Of a stretch of DNA of 64,000 nucleotides, positions 25,720 through 34,374 are shown one piece after another. The position numbers were made by a program, and so were the translations under genes. The notes beneath the pieces were generated by a model that was given only the letters and a program-made list of their open reading frames with translations, was not told the origin of the DNA and ran no database searches. Source of the stretch: G965198795 sp965198795 (GTDB lineage Bacteria > Pseudomonadota > Alphaproteobacteria > Rhodospirillales > Casp-alpha2); NCBI GenBank assembly GCA_965198795.1, contig OZ240674.1, positions 2,790,001 through 2,854,000 of the forward strand, written 5' to 3'. The number at the start of each line of letters is the position of its first letter. Within the stretch, counting starts at the first letter, position 1.

Positions 25720-27319
25720 CGTACAATGTCTCAATGGTGACAGTGCGCAGGCCATGTTGCGCGGCGAACTTCTCAGTATTGCGGCGCGCAAGGCCGCGCA
25801 CGAAGAACGGAATCTTCCTAAGCTCGTCCCGCGCGTCGTCATGCCAGGAAATCGAACCGCCGTCCGCCGGTGATCGCGCGTCCGGAACATTATGAGCATC
25901 ATTAACATCATGAACTGACAGGGAACTTGGCGCGAACGAGGGGCCGGAGGAGAGATTCCCTTGCGAACCCGCCTCCGCACCGAGATGGGAGGCCTTGGCC
26001 TCGTCATTAAATTCAAAATCTTCGCGGAACATGTGAAGCAGATGTTCTTCCAACCCCATGACAAGCGGATGCACCCAGCTGTCGAAAAGCACGTTGGCGC
26101 CTTCGAACCCCATTTGCGGCGAGTATCTGGCCGGGAAATCCTGAACATGCACGGGCGCAGAGATTACGGCGCATCCGATACCCAGCCGCTTGGCGATATG
26201 CCGTTCCATCTGGGTGCCGAGAACGAGTTCGGGCCGCACGTCGGCAATCGCTTTTTCGACGTCCAGATAGTCGTCCGTGATTAAGGCGTCGATACCGTGG
26301 CGGCTGGCGGCGTCGCGCACGTCACGGGCGAATTCCCGGGAATAGGTGCCAAGTCCGGCGACCTCGAAACCGAATTCGTCCCGCGCGACCCGCGCGGCGG
26401 CGACCGCATGTGACGCATCCCCGAAAATGAACACCCGCTTTCCGGTGAAATAGGTGCTATCGACGGACCGCGAGTACCAGGGCAGGCGCGACGTCCGCCC
26501 GGTCAACACGGGCGCGGGATCGACGCCGGTGATATCGCAAACCTCGGCGATGAAGTCCCGGGTCGCGCCGACGCCGATCGGAACCGTCTTGGTCATTGGC
26601 TGCTTGAAAGTCCGCTCCAGCCATTTGGCGGCGACGCCGGCGACCTCCGGATAGAGCACGACATTGAAGTCCGCCTCGCCCAGAACCGCTAAGTCGGCGG
26701 GCCGGGCTCCCATGGGCGCCGTCACGGCGACGTCAACACCGAGCGCGTCCAGCAGGCGTGTAATTTCGGCAACATCGTCACGATGCCGGAAACCGAGGGC
26801 CGTCGGACCCAAGATATTACAGACCGGGCGCCGGCCGGCGGGCCGTTCCGGACGTTGGAAGCCGGGCGCGGGCGCGCAAGCGCCGGCGAACCCCCTGACC
26901 AACTGATAGAAGGTCTCCGCCGCGCCCCAATTCTCTTTTTTCTGATAAGCGGGCAACTCCACCGGCACGCAGGGCACGGGCAAGTCAAGCGCCCTGGCCA
27001 GGCCGCCGGGATCGTCTTGGAGAAGCTCGGCGGTGCACGACGCGCCGACCAGCATGGCCTCGGGCTTGAACCGCTCATAGGCGCCGCGCGCCGCGTCCTT
27101 GAAGATCGTCGCCGTGTCACCGCCCAGGTCTCGCGCCTGGAACGTGGTGTAAGTCACCGGCGGACGTTTGTCGCGCCGTTCGATCATGGTGAACAAGAGA
27201 TCGGCGTAAGTATCCCCCTGCGGCGCGTGGAGAACATAGTGCAGGCCTTCCATGCCGGTCGCCACACGCATGGCGCCGACGTGGGGAGGCCCTTCATATG
27301 TCCACAGCGTCAATTGCAC
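25694..27319 (-). CDS. bchB: Dark-operative protochlorophyllide reductase subunit B
   Basis: 541 residues. Asp36, which replaces a cysteine as a ligand of the NB cluster in BchB/ChlB, is at the expected position (HAPQGDTYADLLFT). GASCTAELLQDDP, GDASHAVAAARVA and the C-terminal domain WHDDARDELRKIPFFVRG are also present. A Ser/Asp-rich linker of about 50 residues (around residues 435-485) joins the two parts. The start lies six bases beyond the bchN stop. The 3' end overlaps bchH. Confidence 0.97.
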   Translation of the reverse strand: MQLTLWTYEGPPHVGAMRVATGMEGLHYVLHAPQGDTYADLLFTMIERRDKRPPVTYTTFQARDLGGDTATIFKDAARGAYERFKPEAMLVGASCTAELLQDDPGGLARALDLPVPCVPVELPAYQKKENWGAAETFYQLVRGFAGACAPAPGFQRPERPAGRRPVCNILGPTALGFRHRDDVAEITRLLDALGVDVAVTAPMGARPADLAVLGEADFNVVLYPEVAGVAAKWLERTFKQPMTKTVPIGVGATRDFIAEVCDITGVDPAPVLTGRTSRLPWYSRSVDSTYFTGKRVFIFGDASHAVAAARVARDEFGFEVAGLGTYSREFARDVRDAASRHGIDALITDDYLDVEKAIADVRPELVLGTQMERHIAKRLGIGCAVISAPVHVQDFPARYSPQMGFEGANVLFDSWVHPLVMGLEEHLLHMFREDFEFNDEAKASHLGAEAGSQGNLSSGPSFAPSSLSVHDVNDAHNVPDARSPADGGSISWHDDARDELRKIPFFVRGLARRNTEKFAAQHGLRTVTIETLYDAKAHFGR

Positions 27320-27325
27320 GGGCGC

Positions 27326-28615
27326 CTAAACCTCCAACCGGTCACGCCGGACCAGCGGACGGGCGAACAGCTCGGCCAGATCACCGGCCTGTTCGAACCC
27401 TTGGATTGGCGTGAACAACAATTCAAGGGACCATTTCGTGGTGACGCCCTCGGCCTCGAGCGGGTTCGCGAGGCCCAACCCGCAAACGACGATATCGGGC
27501 GAAGCGGCGCGGCAGCGGTCCATTTGCCGGTCAACATCCTGGCCTTCGCTGAACCGGGTCCCGGCGGGAAGACTGGAAATTTCCTCAGCCAGATGCGCCC
27601 GGTGCAAATAAGGCGTTCCCACTTCGACGAGGTTCATGGAAACCTCATTCGCGAGAAACCGCGCCAGCGGGACTTCCAACTGGGAGTCGGGAAAGAAAAA
27701 GACGCGCTTGCCGGCAAGACGTTCACGATAACGGGCGACGGCGCGAACGGCGCGCTCGCGGCCCGGACGAACGGCGCTTTCAAACCGGGCCGGCGCCACG
27801 CCAAAGGCCCGCGCCGCCGCCTTGAGCCAACCCTCGGTCCCCCCGGCGCCCAGGGGATAGGGCGCGGACAGGCGTCTCGCGCCCCGGGCCTCCAGGGCCG
27901 AGGCCGTATCCCGCAGGAACGGTTGCGCCAACAGATAACGGGTCTGCGGACCGATCACGGGAAGCTCCCCCGACCGGCGCGGCGGCAGAAAATCGACCTC
28001 TTCAATCCCCATGGCGTCGAAAAGACGGCGAAACTGGTCCTCGACCACGTCCGCCAACGCTCCCGCGATCAGCAACCGCGGCGCGCCGGTCCCGGCCTCG
28101 GGCATTTCGGACGCCAGGGCCGCCAAACAGGCGTCCTCACCCTGGGTGAAGGTTGTTTCGATTCCGCTGCCTGAATAGCTCAGGACTCTGACGTCCGGCA
28201 TGTGCTTGTTCGACAGCCTTTCAGCGGCGCGCGGCAAATCCAGCTTGATCACCTCGGACGGACACGAGCCGACAAGGAACAGCATTCTGATGTCGGGACG
28301 ACGCTCAAGCAGCCGGTCAACGGTGCGGTCCAGTTCCTCGTTCATATCGGCAAGGCCGGCCAAATCCCGCTCGTCGATGATCGCCGTGGCGAACCGGGGC
28401 TCGGCGAAGATCATCACACCGGCCGCCGATTGAATCAGGTGCGCGCAGGTCCGCGATCCAACCACCAGGAAGAACGCATCCTGAATTTTCCGGTGCAGCC
28501 ATATTATTCCGGTGAGCCCGCAAAAAACCTCGCGCTGGCCTGTTTCCTTCAAAACGGAGATTTCCCCGCCGCCTGAATGCGCGGTATCCGGAACAGGCCT
28601 GTCCAGGGCGTTCAT
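27326..28615 (-). CDS. bchN: Dark-operative protochlorophyllide reductase subunit N
   Basis: 429 residues. Three cysteines that bind the shared Fe4S4 cluster with BchB Asp36 are visible: REVFCGLTGI, VGSRTCAHLIQ and LVGSCPSEVIKLDL. With BchB it forms the catalytic heterotetramer. The ATG at 28615 overlaps the bchF stop (ATGA). The frame continues upstream through bchF antisense-frame sequence, which is rejected because the family begins near this Met. Confidence 0.97.
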   Translation of the reverse strand: MNALDRPVPDTAHSGGGEISVLKETGQREVFCGLTGIIWLHRKIQDAFFLVVGSRTCAHLIQSAAGVMIFAEPRFATAIIDERDLAGLADMNEELDRTVDRLLERRPDIRMLFLVGSCPSEVIKLDLPRAAERLSNKHMPDVRVLSYSGSGIETTFTQGEDACLAALASEMPEAGTGAPRLLIAGALADVVEDQFRRLFDAMGIEEVDFLPPRRSGELPVIGPQTRYLLAQPFLRDTASALEARGARRLSAPYPLGAGGTEGWLKAAARAFGVAPARFESAVRPGRERAVRAVARYRERLAGKRVFFFPDSQLEVPLARFLANEVSMNLVEVGTPYLHRAHLAEEISSLPAGTRFSEGQDVDRQMDRCRAASPDIVVCGLGLANPLEAEGVTTKWSLELLFTPIQGFEQAGDLAELFARPLVRRDRLEV

Positions 28616-29241
28616 TCCGCCGCCTCGAGAAGCGCGGCCGCCGGCCGCTGAAGCCGGGCGGCCCGCATCTTGACCAAGAACTGCGCCGCGTTGACGACAT
28701 AAACCGCATAAGCGGCGAGCGCCAAATACATCAACTGGGCGGGCGCCAAAACATCCAAGGCGAGAGCTGTCAGATAGGCCGTGTGCAAAGCGATCACCAA
28801 CATGGAGACCACGTCTTCCCAGAAGAAGGCGGGCGCGAACAGATACTTGCCGAAAACGACCTTTTCCCAAATTGAACCGGTAACCATGATGGCGTAAAGG
28901 AACAGCGTCTTTACGACCACGGAGGCGTTGGCCGCCGCCAATCCCTCGCCGGTCTCAAGGTAACCGACGATCAGACAAAGACTGACCGCGAAGACCGCGA
29001 ATTGCGCCGGCGCCAAAACGCCTTGCACCAATGTCCAGGGGGTCGCGTCGCGCCGCGCCCGCTCCGCCGGCGAATATACGTCCGAACATGCGCCGGCGCG
29101 CAGCGGATGACGCGCAATGAAGCCGCGCCTCGGCAGCCGCGAGAGAACACGGGGACTCGCCGCCGTCGCCGACCAGGGACAAGCGTCAAATCTATCAACA
29201 ACTTTGTCCACAATTGTGGGGCGGTTGAGCGTTACCGGCAT
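28612..29241 (-). CDS. bchF: 3-vinyl bacteriochlorophyllide hydratase
   Basis: The conserved core (PAERARRDATPWTLVQGVLA, GSIWEKVVFGKYLFAPAFFWEDVVSM in part, ALHTAYLTALAL) and four membrane segments identify BchF, which hydrates the C3 vinyl group. It is the first gene of the leftward superoperon. The start is uncertain. Family members begin about ten residues before PAERARRD, but no ATG, GTG or TTG lies there in frame. The ATG at 29241, with a weak GGTGG site, gives 209 residues including about 50 unconserved ones. A GTG at 29211 and an ATG at 29268 are alternatives. Confidence 0.88.
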   Translation of the reverse strand: MPVTLNRPTIVDKVVDRFDACPWSATAASPRVLSRLPRRGFIARHPLRAGACSDVYSPAERARRDATPWTLVQGVLAPAQFAVFAVSLCLIVGYLETGEGLAAANASVVVKTLFLYAIMVTGSIWEKVVFGKYLFAPAFFWEDVVSMLVIALHTAYLTALALDVLAPAQLMYLALAAYAVYVVNAAQFLVKMRAARLQRPAAALLEAAE

Positions 29242-29393
29242 TTGACAACCACCACACGAAAGCCGCATGATCGACAGGCACGGCGGTACAAGAACGCCAG
29301 CATAGGCGTGGCCGTCAAGGGAGGAGCTTTTTGGGCATTCCGGTTTACGACGCGGGTCACGGCATCAACCCCCATAGCTTGAGAATTTCCAGG

Positions 29394-29422
29394 AATCTAT
29401 ATGGACGTGGAAATTGTGTCAA
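29394..29422 (-). promoter_or_regulatory. Sigma70-type promoter of the bchF superoperon
   Basis: On the minus strand TTGACA (29422-29417) and TAGATT (29399-29394) are exactly 17 bases apart. Transcription would begin near 29387, giving a leader of about 145 nt before bchF. The -35 box is part of the PpsR-like operator described next. Confidence 0.65.
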
Positions 29423-29450
29423 TAAAAGTTTACGTAACTATTTATTGACA
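29417..29450. promoter_or_regulatory. 34-bp inverted-repeat PpsR-type operator between bchF and ppaA
   Basis: The arms read TGTCAATAAA (29417-29426) and TTTATTGACA (29441-29450), with an ACGT centre. It can be read as two overlapping PpsR-type sites with one mismatch each: TGT-N12-ACG at 29417-29434 and CGT-N12-ACA at 29433-29450. Each arm contains the -35 hexamer of one of the two divergent promoters, so a bound PpsR tetramer could block both. Confidence 0.65.
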
Positions 29451-29473
29451 TTTAATCGGAGCGAAGGTTTGAT
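29445..29473 (+). promoter_or_regulatory. Sigma70-type promoter of ppaA (divergent)
   Basis: TTGACA at 29445-29450 and TTTGAT at 29468-29473 are 17 bases apart. The -10 box is weaker than the one facing bchF. Transcription would start near 29480, about 140 nt before the ppaA ATG. Confidence 0.5.
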
Positions 29474-29619
29474 GGCTTGGTCTGAGTTCCCATATCATTC
29501 GGGAAACCGCCATGACTCGAGGACATTTTCACCGATCAGCGGCCTCCACGCAGACGGAAAGTACGCTTCGGCGCGGGGTTTTCCTTGCGCCGCCATCTTT
29601 CTTCGGGAGGGACAAAGAC

Positions 29620-30525
29620 ATGTACGAGGTGAAGCGGTTAGAATCTGATCCGCCACGCGCGTCGGACAAGGAATTCACCGAGGCGGCCGGGGTAAAATCA
29701 ACTGACGAACCACCCGCCGACGATTATTGCGGGCGAATTATGGAAGACCTCTCGGCCTTGCTCAGGCAGACGATTGAGGGCGACATCATTCCCCGGCTCA
29801 TGGTGTCGCATTCCGGCGCCGGGAGTTGGCCTGCGGAACAGCGGGCGCAAGGCTGGTCGCCCAGCCCGCGGCAGGTCGAACGCTTCGCGGCCATCGTGCT
29901 CAACGACACGGAAGACTCCGCGATCCTCTACATTGAGCGGTTGGCCGAACAGGGCGCGCCGCTGGAGGATATCTATCTGGAACTTCTCGCCCCGGCCGCC
30001 CGATTGCTTGGCGAATGGTGGGTTGAGGACAAATGCCATTTCGTTGACGTCACCATCGGCCTGACGCGTCTGCAACACCTGCTGCATCTGTTGAACGCGG
30101 AATTCAACGGCCAGGCGGTCGCGGATAATGTAACGGGAAGCGCCCTGTTTTCCACCACCATGGGGGAACAGCACACCTATGGCGTTCTCATGCTCGCCGA
30201 GTTTTTTCGGCGTGACGGCTGGACCGTTTGTTGTGACGTATCGCCCGACCCCGCCGAAGCGTCCCGGTTGGTCGGCGAGAACTGGTTCGACCTTGTCGGA
30301 CTATCGCTAAGCCGGGAGTCTCTTCTCGACGACCTTCGTGATGAGATAAGGAATATTCGCGAGGCGTCGAAGAACCCGTTGGTGAACATCATGGTCGGCG
30401 GCCGGGTGTTCATCGACAATATCGGCCTAGTCGAGAGCGTGGGCGCCGACAATTTCGCATTCGACGCAAGGCAAGCGGCGGCGGTCGCGAAAAAGCTCGT
30501 CGGTTTGCCCAGGCCGCGATGCTGA
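29620..30525 (+). CDS. ppaA: PpaA/AerR, B12-binding photosynthesis regulator
   Basis: About 301 residues. The N-terminal helical part (RLMVSHSGAGSWPAEQRAQG, YLELLAPAARLLGEWWVEDKCHFVDVTIG) resembles the methyl-cobalamin cap domain. The C-terminal part has EQHTYGVLMLAEFFRRDGW and VGGRVFIDNIGLVESVGAD, a B12-binding fold with a candidate cobalt-ligating His. AerR/PpaA proteins bind B12 and modulate CrtJ/PpsR, and here the gene directly precedes ppsR. The ATG at 29620 has GGGAGG nine bases upstream. The upstream in-frame codons cross the promoter and are rejected. Confidence 0.92.
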   Translation: MYEVKRLESDPPRASDKEFTEAAGVKSTDEPPADDYCGRIMEDLSALLRQTIEGDIIPRLMVSHSGAGSWPAEQRAQGWSPSPRQVERFAAIVLNDTEDSAILYIERLAEQGAPLEDIYLELLAPAARLLGEWWVEDKCHFVDVTIGLTRLQHLLHLLNAEFNGQAVADNVTGSALFSTTMGEQHTYGVLMLAEFFRRDGWTVCCDVSPDPAEASRLVGENWFDLVGLSLSRESLLDDLRDEIRNIREASKNPLVNIMVGGRVFIDNIGLVESVGADNFAFDARQAAAVAKKLVGLPRPRC

Positions 30526-30538
30526 CAATTATCCGATA

Positions 30539-30580
30539 ACACAATAAAAATTTACGCTTCGACCGATTAAATTGTATAGA
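30539..30580 (+). promoter_or_regulatory. Putative ppsR promoter with degenerate PpsR half-site
   Basis: TTTACG (30551-30556) and TATAGA (30575-30580) are 18 bases apart, just upstream of ppsR. The 18-mer ACACAATAAAAATTTACG (30539-30556) matches the bchF/ppaA operator at 14 of 18 positions, but its first half-site is lost (ACA instead of TGT). Weak autoregulation is possible. ppsR may also be read from ppaA. Confidence 0.35.
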
Positions 30581-30606
30581 CACGTTGAAAACTGCGGTCA
30601 TTCAGC

Positions 30607-32049
30607 ATGGACGTTCGAAAATTGAAATTTGACGGCATTCCGTTCAAGAGCCCTGAATGGGGCATTGGCGCGTTGGGAGCGGTTGGAGCCGCAGCCATTA
30701 TCGCCGCCTCCGCCGACATCGCTCTGGTCATTGACGACGACGGCGTCATCAAGGATTTATCCGTGGCAAGCCAGGTTCTGCGCGAAGAAGGCTTCGGCGA
30801 CTGGGTTGGACGTTCCTGGTCCGAGACCGTGACCATCGAAAGCCAACAGAAAATTCTCGACCTCCTGGATGACGCCCGCAAGGACAAAGACAAGCGCAGG
30901 CGCCAGGTCAATCACCCGTCGGCCGCTGGCGTCGACGTGCCGATTGACTATCTGCTGTTCCGGCTCGAAGAGGGCGGCCCCTATCTGGCTTTTGGCCAGG
31001 AGCAGTTGGCGATCGCCAGATTGCAGCAACGCCTTGTCGAAGCCCAGCAAGCGGTTGAACGTGAATATTCCCGGCTGCGCCACGCGGAAACGCGTTACAG
31101 GCTGCTGTTCAAGGCGACCTCGGAGCCGACGTTGATCGTCGATGTCGGCACATTGAAGATACGCGAAGCCAACGACGCCGCTGTCTCGATGATGAACGAG
31201 GACTCGAACAAACTCGCGGGCCGGTCGGTGCTGACCCGCTTCGATCCATCCTGCCGGGGCGCGGTTGAAACCTATTTGAGCACGGTCCTCGCCTCCGGAC
31301 GCGGTGAGGTGATTCAGGCCGCCATTGCGAAAGGCGGACCGGCTGTGTCCGTCAAGGCTTCGGTTTTCCGGCAGGATCGCGCGTCTCTATTTTTGGTCCG
31401 CTTGGCGTCGGAAACGAAGCCCACGGAAAGCGGAGCGGAGATTTCGGGTTCCCTGGAAGCGCTGATCGACAACCTGCCGGACGCCTTCGCCGTCACGGAC
31501 ATGTCGTTGCGAATCAAGACCGCGAACCAGGCCTTTGTCGATCTTGCTCAGCTCGCCAGTCCGGATCAGGCCATCGGCCAACCGATCGAGAAGTGGCTGG
31601 GGCGGAGTGACGTCGAAACAAACATGCTGGTCAAGAACCTGCGGGAACATCATACCGTGCGCCGGTTCGCCACGGCCGTCCGCGGCGAATTGGGCGGCTC
31701 GGAGCAAGTCGAGGTCTCGGGCGTCGCCGTTCCAGGCGGCGATGTGCCGTGTTACGGATTTTCCATACGCCCCATAGGCGCCGCCGGCGTAATCGCGGCG
31801 GGCGGTGATGACGGCGATCTTCGCCGTTCCGTCGAAAAACTGACCGAACTGGTCGGTCGTGTGCCGCTCAAGGAGATCGTTCGTGAAACGACGGACATGA
31901 TCGAACGCATGTGCATTGAGGCCGCCCTTGACATTACCGGCGACAACCGCGCGTCGGCGGCCGACGTCCTCGGGTTGAGCCGCCAAAGTCTTTACGTGAA
32001 GCTGCGCCGTCACGGATTGGGCGAGAACGAAGGCGGCGATAACGCCTAG
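30607..32049 (+). CDS. ppsR: PpsR/CrtJ, redox-responsive repressor of photosynthesis genes
   Basis: 480 residues. An N-terminal PAS-like region (about 30-140) is followed by a Q-linker helix (LQQRLVEAQQAVEREYSRLR), two PAS domains (about 160-280 and 285-395) and a Fis-type helix-turn-helix at the end (ASAADVLGLSRQSLYVKLRRHGL). Cysteines occur in DPSCRGAV, VPCYGF and RMCIEAAL. The last, at the start of the DNA-binding region, fits the redox Cys of PpsR. PpsR represses bch, puc and crt genes by binding TGT-N12-ACA pairs, and such sites occur at three promoters in this window. Confidence 0.96.
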   Translation: MDVRKLKFDGIPFKSPEWGIGALGAVGAAAIIAASADIALVIDDDGVIKDLSVASQVLREEGFGDWVGRSWSETVTIESQQKILDLLDDARKDKDKRRRQVNHPSAAGVDVPIDYLLFRLEEGGPYLAFGQEQLAIARLQQRLVEAQQAVEREYSRLRHAETRYRLLFKATSEPTLIVDVGTLKIREANDAAVSMMNEDSNKLAGRSVLTRFDPSCRGAVETYLSTVLASGRGEVIQAAIAKGGPAVSVKASVFRQDRASLFLVRLASETKPTESGAEISGSLEALIDNLPDAFAVTDMSLRIKTANQAFVDLAQLASPDQAIGQPIEKWLGRSDVETNMLVKNLREHHTVRRFATAVRGELGGSEQVEVSGVAVPGGDVPCYGFSIRPIGAAGVIAAGGDDGDLRRSVEKLTELVGRVPLKEIVRETTDMIERMCIEAALDITGDNRASAADVLGLSRQSLYVKLRRHGLGENEGGDNA

Positions 32050-32082
32050 GCGCAAAACTCCCGCCCCAACCGTTAATCTAAG

Positions 32083-32111
32083 TTGACAGTTTATATTGTC
32101 ATGTTTACGTT
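32083..32111 (+). promoter_or_regulatory. bchG promoter, possibly leaderless
   Basis: TTGACA (32083-32088) and TACGTT (32106-32111) are 17 bases apart. The bchG ATG begins at 32117, only six bases after the -10 box, and no ribosome site lies before it. Transcription would start at or next to the start codon. Confidence 0.5.
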
Positions 32112-32114
32112 ACA
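32097..32114 (+). promoter_or_regulatory. Perfect PpsR site (TGT-N12-ACA) at bchG
   Basis: TGTCATGTTTACGTTACA matches the PpsR consensus exactly and covers the -10 box of the bchG promoter. The TTGACA -35 box lies 8 bases upstream and forms, with the start of this site, an outward palindrome TGACA ... TGTCA. Confidence 0.7.
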
Positions 32115-32116
32115 TT

Positions 32117-33001
32117 ATGACCTATCCGGCACCTTCGGCCGTCCTGCAACTGCTCAAACCGCTGACTTGGTTTGCGCCGATGTGGGCCTTCGCCTGCGGC
32201 GCCGTCTCTGCGGGAGTCTCCACCGAGGGCCGGTGGCCGGCAATAATCGCGGGCGTTTTTCTTGCGGGGCCGTTGGTTTGCGCGACATCCCAAGCCGTTA
32301 ATGACTGGTTCGACCGTCACGTAGACGCCATCAACGAGCCCGGTCGCCCCATCCCATCCGGCCGAATTCCCGGAAACTGGGGGTTTGTGATCGGTTTGAT
32401 TTGGGCGGCCTTGTCTCTTGTGGTGGCCTGGTTCATCGGACCATGGGTGTTCGCCGCCGCCGTTGTCGGTCTGGTCTTCGCATGGGCTTATTCGGCGCCG
32501 CCGTTCAGGCTCAAACAAAATGGGTGGTGGGGCAACACCGCGGTGGCGATTTGTTATGAGGGCCTGCCCTGGTTCACGGGTGCCGCGATCATGGCCGCGG
32601 CCCTGCCCGACGTGCGGGTCCTTGTCGTCGCGCTGCTTTATAGCGTGGGCGCCCACGGCATCATGACGCTCAACGACTACAAGGCCGTCGAGGGCGACCG
32701 GGCGCTCGGCATCCGTTCGCTACCGGTTCAGATGGGGATTGACCGTTCCGCGCGATTCGCCTGCGCCGTCATGGCCCTGCCGCAAATAGCCGTCATCGGA
32801 TTGTTGGCGCATTGGGAAATTCCCTATTTCGCGCTGGCGGTCGCCGCGCTTCTGGCGGCCCAATTCGCGTTGATGCCCCGCCTGCTCCGCGACCCCGAAA
32901 AAGAGGCGCCCCGGTACAACGCCACGGGGACTGGCCTTTATGTTCTCGGAATGCTGGTCACGGCCTTTGGAGTCGGCGGGCTTCCAGGAGGGACGCAATG
33001 A
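32117..33001 (+). CDS. bchG: Bacteriochlorophyll synthase (esterifying prenyltransferase)
   Basis: 294 residues with about eight membrane helices. The UbiA-family motif NDWFDRHVDAINEPGRPIPSGRIPG in its standard place binds the prenyl diphosphate, and a second Asp motif is LNDYKAVEGDRALG. The enzyme attaches geranylgeranyl or phytyl to bacteriochlorophyllide. The ATG at 32117 matches the family start. A TTG at 32096 lies inside the operator. Its stop overlaps the bch2 start (ATGA). Confidence 0.96.
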   Translation: MTYPAPSAVLQLLKPLTWFAPMWAFACGAVSAGVSTEGRWPAIIAGVFLAGPLVCATSQAVNDWFDRHVDAINEPGRPIPSGRIPGNWGFVIGLIWAALSLVVAWFIGPWVFAAAVVGLVFAWAYSAPPFRLKQNGWWGNTAVAICYEGLPWFTGAAIMAAALPDVRVLVVALLYSVGAHGIMTLNDYKAVEGDRALGIRSLPVQMGIDRSARFACAVMALPQIAVIGLLAHWEIPYFALAVAALLAAQFALMPRLLRDPEKEAPRYNATGTGLYVLGMLVTAFGVGGLPGGTQ

Positions 33002-34350
33002 TCACGAACACGATGACGCCGCCCCCCCTGAGTTGGCTCGGGATTTTCCGTTTCGGTCTGGCCCAGATGGCGATTGGCGCCATCGTCGTGCTAACCACGT
33101 CCACCTTGAACCGTGTCATGGTGGTGGAGTTGGCCATGCCGGCCATGCTGCCCGGCGCGCTGGTCGGATTTCACTACGCGGTTCAGATTCTCCGGCCGCG
33201 ATGGGGATATGGTTCGGACGTCGGCGGGCGGCGCACGCCCTGGATCGTCGGCGGCATGATCGTGCTTGCGTCAGGCGGCGCGCTCGCCGCAGTGGCGACG
33301 GCCTGGATGGGCGTCAGCCCCGGCGCGGGGATCGCGCTTTCCCTGTTGGCGTTCCTATTGATTGGCGGCGGCGTCGGCGCTTGCGGGACAACACTGCTGG
33401 TGTTGCTGGCCGTGCGCGTCGATGACCGCCGGCGAGCCGCCGCCGCGACCATTGTCTGGTTGATGATGATTGCCGGCCTCGCGATCACGGCGAGCGTCGC
33501 CGGGCATTTGCTTGATCCGTTCTCGCCCGAGCGCTTGATCGCCGTCACAGCGGGCGTTTCCGGGATCGCCGTGGTTTTAACGGTTATCGCGATCTGGGGC
33601 GTCGAGGGTCCGCACGTCCGCCGCCCCGCACCGCCCCAAGAAACGCCGTCCCAAGAAACCGGTCCGAAATTCATGGAAGCCATGGGCCAGGTTTGGTCCG
33701 AGCCGGAATCCCGGAAGTTCGCGATTTTCGTCTTTGTCTCCATGCTCGCCTATAGCGCCCAGGATCTCATCCTGGAACCGTTTGCCGGGACCGTTTTTGG
33801 CATGACCCCGGGGGAGTCGACGAAACTTTCCGGTCTCCAACATGGCGGTGTTTTCACCGGTATGGTCCTGGTCGCCCTGGTCTGCAGCGGATATGCGCGC
33901 GGCCGGTTCGGATCCCTCAAAGCCTGGGTGATCGGCGGTTGCCTGGCGTCGGCCGGCGCGCTGTTCGCCCTCGCCGCCGGCGGCATAATCGGTTCGGGAT
34001 TCCCCTTAAACGCCGCAGTCTTCGCTCTCGGCGCCGCCAACGGCGCCTTCGCGGTCGCCGCCATCGGGTCGATGATGGGCCTGGTGCGGCGCGGCCGCGA
34101 AAAGCGCGAAGGAACACGCATGGGTCTTTGGGGCGCGGCGCAGGCTATTGCGTTCGGAATTGGCGGCTTCATCGGCGCTGCGGCGGTGGATGTCCTTCGG
34201 TGGCTGACCGAAACGCCGGCTGTCGCCTACACGGCGGTTTTCGCCGCCGAGGGGGCGTTGTTCATTTTGTCGGCATGTCTGGCGGCGCGAGTCGGCGGGC
34301 GAGCCGAGGCGGCGGCCTTGGGCATGACACCCGAGCCATCGTCACCGTAG
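32998..34350 (+). CDS. PucC-family MFS protein between bchG and bchP
   Basis: 450 residues with twelve membrane segments. LGIFRFGLAQMAIGAIVVLT, LNRVMVVELAMPAMLPGALV and the second-half LILEPFAGTVFGMTPGESTKLSGLQ identify the PucC family. The position between bchG and bchP is that of the gene often called bch2 or orf428 in Rhodobacter clusters. It may deliver or exchange pigments, but its role is less certain than that of LhaA or PucC. The ATG at 32998 overlaps the bchG stop and has AGGAGG upstream. Confidence 0.92.
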   Translation: MITNTMTPPPLSWLGIFRFGLAQMAIGAIVVLTTSTLNRVMVVELAMPAMLPGALVGFHYAVQILRPRWGYGSDVGGRRTPWIVGGMIVLASGGALAAVATAWMGVSPGAGIALSLLAFLLIGGGVGACGTTLLVLLAVRVDDRRRAAAATIVWLMMIAGLAITASVAGHLLDPFSPERLIAVTAGVSGIAVVLTVIAIWGVEGPHVRRPAPPQETPSQETGPKFMEAMGQVWSEPESRKFAIFVFVSMLAYSAQDLILEPFAGTVFGMTPGESTKLSGLQHGGVFTGMVLVALVCSGYARGRFGSLKAWVIGGCLASAGALFALAAGGIIGSGFPLNAAVFALGAANGAFAVAAIGSMMGLVRRGREKREGTRMGLWGAAQAIAFGIGGFIGAAAVDVLRWLTETPAVAYTAVFAAEGALFILSACLAARVGGRAEAAALGMTPEPSSP

Positions 34351-34374
34351 GGCTTTGGACCAGAGAGGCGGATC

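Noticed and set aside
25720..26148. Extended bchH N-terminus
   Set aside because: The 143 extra codons lie inside bchB in another frame and are basic, low-complexity sequence unlike BchH.
29331..29648. Rightward frame beginning with TTG after a very strong ribosome site (AAGGGAGGAG)
   Set aside because: It runs straight through both divergent promoters and the operator and overlaps the ppaA start. Its protein has no recognisable or balanced composition. The ribosome-like sequence may be chance.
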